From: Stratiolaelaps scimitus
Taxonomy: Eukaryota > Arthropoda > Arachnida > Mesostigmata > Laelapidae
Direction: 5' to 3'
NCBI GenBank assembly: GCA_019614645.1
Contig: JABWDB010000002.1
Location: 21,627,501-21,691,500 of the forward strand
DNA length: 64,000 nucleotides
Shown here in pieces: positions 62,441 through 64,000 of this stretch. The notes under the pieces are model-generated. The model saw nothing but the letters and a program-made list of their open reading frames with translations, ran no database searches and had not been told where the DNA came from. Position numbers and translations under genes: made by a program. How positions within the stretch are numbered: position 1 is the stretch's first letter; each line of letters starts with the position of its first letter.

Positions 62441-62729
62441 TTCTGATCGAAATCTTCTAGCTTTAAAGCGTTAAAACCAGTTTTGACAAACTCTACACGA
62501 ATGCTTCGCCTTTAATCTCTTTCACAATTCTCGTGACCCTGGTTGCACTTTTGCCCAGCGCGGAACTAGCGCGATTGCCGCGTTCCACCGGGCGGAACGT
62601 TGGTAGCAACGAACCCAGGCGAAAACAACGACAGCGGCGGGGGCACAATAGTCGAGACAAGGGGGTGCGCCAAATTTCTAACTAATCAATCGTGTAAACA
62701 AAATATAGATAAAGCTTTGCCAAACTTAC

Positions 62730-62867
62730 CTCTTCCCCTTCCGTCGCCACCTGCTGACGATAATGGAGTTCTATTAATGCTGCTGCAAACAGCCTATAGA
62801 TCAGGTGGGCATAAGGGTCGAATGTTCGAACCAACTTCACGATGGACGAATAGTTCATTTTCGCCAT
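62730..62867 (-). CDS. Candidate first exon of an unidentified gene
   Basis: From ATG at 62867, 46 codons end in phase 0 at a strong donor (GAAGAG|gtaagt). The peptide (M-A-K-M-N-Y-S-S-I-V-K-L-V-R-T-F-D...) has a hydrophobic helix (L-I-Y-R-L-F-A-A-A-L-I-E-L) and an acidic end. Its composition is protein-like, but I do not recognise the family. Downstream on the same strand there is only the broken coiled-coil remnant, so the gene may be dead or its later exons may lie elsewhere. Confidence 0.35.
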
Positions 62868-63688
62868 CTTTTCACAAACCTTGTGATATGTGCCCGGATC
62901 GGTTCCCGGCTTACGTTCGACTCAGTTAAGCGTCAGTAAAGACAATGAAGATCCTAGAGACTTCCCATACGAGCAATGCCAGTTTGATTGAGCATCTTCT
63001 TGAGGTTCGACAAGGAACACCTGTTCAGTGACAAATGAAGCTGTCTACAAATGAAGCCAAAATAGTAATGCACAAGACCCGGTATAGTTTAGGCTCATGC
63101 AGGCCTTGACAGCGGTGTCCTTCACGTATTTGTCTTGTTCGTTCCCTGCAAAGTGTTCAGTCTGTTCTCTATGGCAGCGTAATTCCTTTGACACTTGCAA
63201 TGCTTCAAAAAACGCAGGCCTATCGACGGCTGAGAGACAGCCCAGCAATCCGATTCTCTAACACGGATACCAACTAGGCACATTGGCAGGAATAACATGT
63301 CGCAATCCGCCTTCGACATTTCTTGAGTCTTCCGAGTCCATGTAGATACGTTTAATATATATATATATATATTAGATGGTTGTACGTCAGTTGTTTCCAA
63401 TTCGGTAACAATTCTCCACGTTTCGGCCGGAAGGGGCGGGGCCGCTGCCGCTTTGAGGCAGCTGCAGCGTTGAGCGGTGCACGTTCCAGCGGCTGCGGCT
63501 GATGTGGCGGCGGTGGCGGCCGCAGCAGCAGCAGCATCCACCGGCATGTAAGGGAAAGGAAGTAGCAGCTAAAATAGAATACAACAACATTATAGGCGCC
63601 ACCAAGTGACGCACAGCAGCAGCAGCGGTGGCCGCGGCGGCGGCAGCAGCAGGAGCTGAAGGAGCATTTGCCGAGCACCAAATTCGCG
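62868..63688. other. Intergenic, with microsatellite and GC-rich triplet repeats
   Basis: (AT)n at 63354-63372, then a GC-rich stretch (63425-63660) of CAG/CAG-like and GGC triplets. This is probably the 5' leader of the exon at 63689. The long Ala/Cys-rich frames on the - strand are read-through of these triplets and are not called. Confidence 0.5.
63460..63660. repeat. CAG/GGC triplet-rich region
   Basis: Interrupted runs of CAG (63521-63536, 63614-63627, 63645-63652) and GGC/GCG triplets. Confidence 0.8.
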
Positions 63689-63802
63689 ATGGGCGCATCC
63701 CATTCGCTTCATCTTTCCACCCCTTCTGACGGTCTCGCTGACGAAGGTCACACGCTGCTCCGGCTGCTGCTCGCCGCGGAATTCGGATTTTTCCCCAAGA
63801 AG
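63689..63802 (+). CDS. Candidate first exon with N-myristoylation-type start (partial)
   Basis: ATG at 63689 opens 38 codons and ends in phase 0 at AAGAAG|gtgatc. The protein begins M-G-A-S-H-S, which fits the M-G-x-x-x-S/T pattern for N-myristoylation after Met removal. It continues with a leucine-rich helix (L-L-R-L-L-L-A-A-E-F) and ends F-F-P-K-K. A GC- and CAG-rich leader lies just upstream. The rest of the gene lies outside the window. No family is assigned. Confidence 0.35.
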
Positions 63803-64000
63803 GTGATCGGGCTCTTTCCAATGCTGCCTTTGACTGTTAAGCCTTTGTTCTAAATGATTATGATGATGTTGTTGTTCTTGTTACTTGAGCTGGCCGTTGT
63901 TGTTGTTGATACCAGCACGGGCAGGAAAAGATCCCATTCAAAATTGTAAATGACACGTATGTTTCTATGTTGCCTCATTGGCTGTTGATGTTCTTGTTAA
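63803..64000. other. Presumed intron to window end
   Basis: T- and GTT-rich sequence following the candidate donor at 63803. Nothing coding is recognised. Confidence 0.4.

Noticed and set aside
63122..63821. Long Ala/Cys/Arg-rich minus-strand frames
   Set aside because: They are produced by CAG/GGC triplet repeats read in different frames. No domain or splice support.
1..64000. CRISPR arrays, bacterial operons or phage modules
   Set aside because: No regularly spaced direct repeats and no prokaryotic gene organisation. The window is clearly eukaryotic.

Overview
This is eukaryotic nuclear DNA from an arthropod. Genes are split by short GT-AG introns, the background is AT-rich with many (AT)n microsatellites, tRNA-derived SINEs and decayed non-LTR retrotransposon pieces are scattered through it, and there are no bacterial operons or Shine-Dalgarno sites. 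The set of genes (divergent SH2 tyrosine-kinase-like genes, a tandem pair of divergent TRAF-like proteins, an intron-rich KIF-binding protein) would fit a chelicerate such as a parasitiform mite. That assignment is an inference from gene content and not a match I could test. Exons were assembled by hand from splice signals, reading phase and alignment of the paralogues to each other.

Left part (1-24.3 kb): three copies of an unusual SH2-plus-kinase gene. Copy A lies on the + strand (5.2-11.6 kb). Copies B (- strand, 17.8-14.2 kb) and C (+ strand, 19.0-23.2 kb) form a head-to-head inverted duplication with arms of about 4.8-5.0 kb around a spacer of about 0.8 kb. The spacer contains a perfect 61-nt palindrome. 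Each copy has eight recognisable exons: two SH2 exons, then the glycine-rich loop, alphaC-hinge, catalytic loop/DFG, activation loop, alphaF region and C-terminal exons. Exon lengths and phases are nearly the same in all three. In all three the SH2 FLVR arginine is replaced, and the catalytic loop has the form H-x-D-I-H-x-x-N. The APE segment is not found where it should be. Retrotransposon reverse-transcriptase remnants lie at 4.0-4.4 kb and at the outer edge of arm C.

Middle (25-40 kb): a complete 13-exon KIF-binding protein (KIFBP) gene on the - strand (31.35-25.16 kb, 621 codons as assembled), then two TRAF-like genes on the - strand. The 37.9-39.3 kb copy is one open frame of 475 aa. The 33.6-35.6 kb copy is longer and is broken by a single-base frameshift between the coiled-coil region and the MATH domain.

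Right part (40-64 kb): mostly gene-poor AT-rich sequence with microsatellites, SINE remnants and a few low-confidence exons. A CpG- and GC-rich zone at about 56.4-59.3 kb ends in a candidate first coding exon with a strong donor, and looks like the promoter and 5' UTR of a + strand gene that continues beyond the window. Two other candidate first exons ending in the same phase (60.44 and 63.69 kb) could be alternative starts of the same or neighbouring genes.
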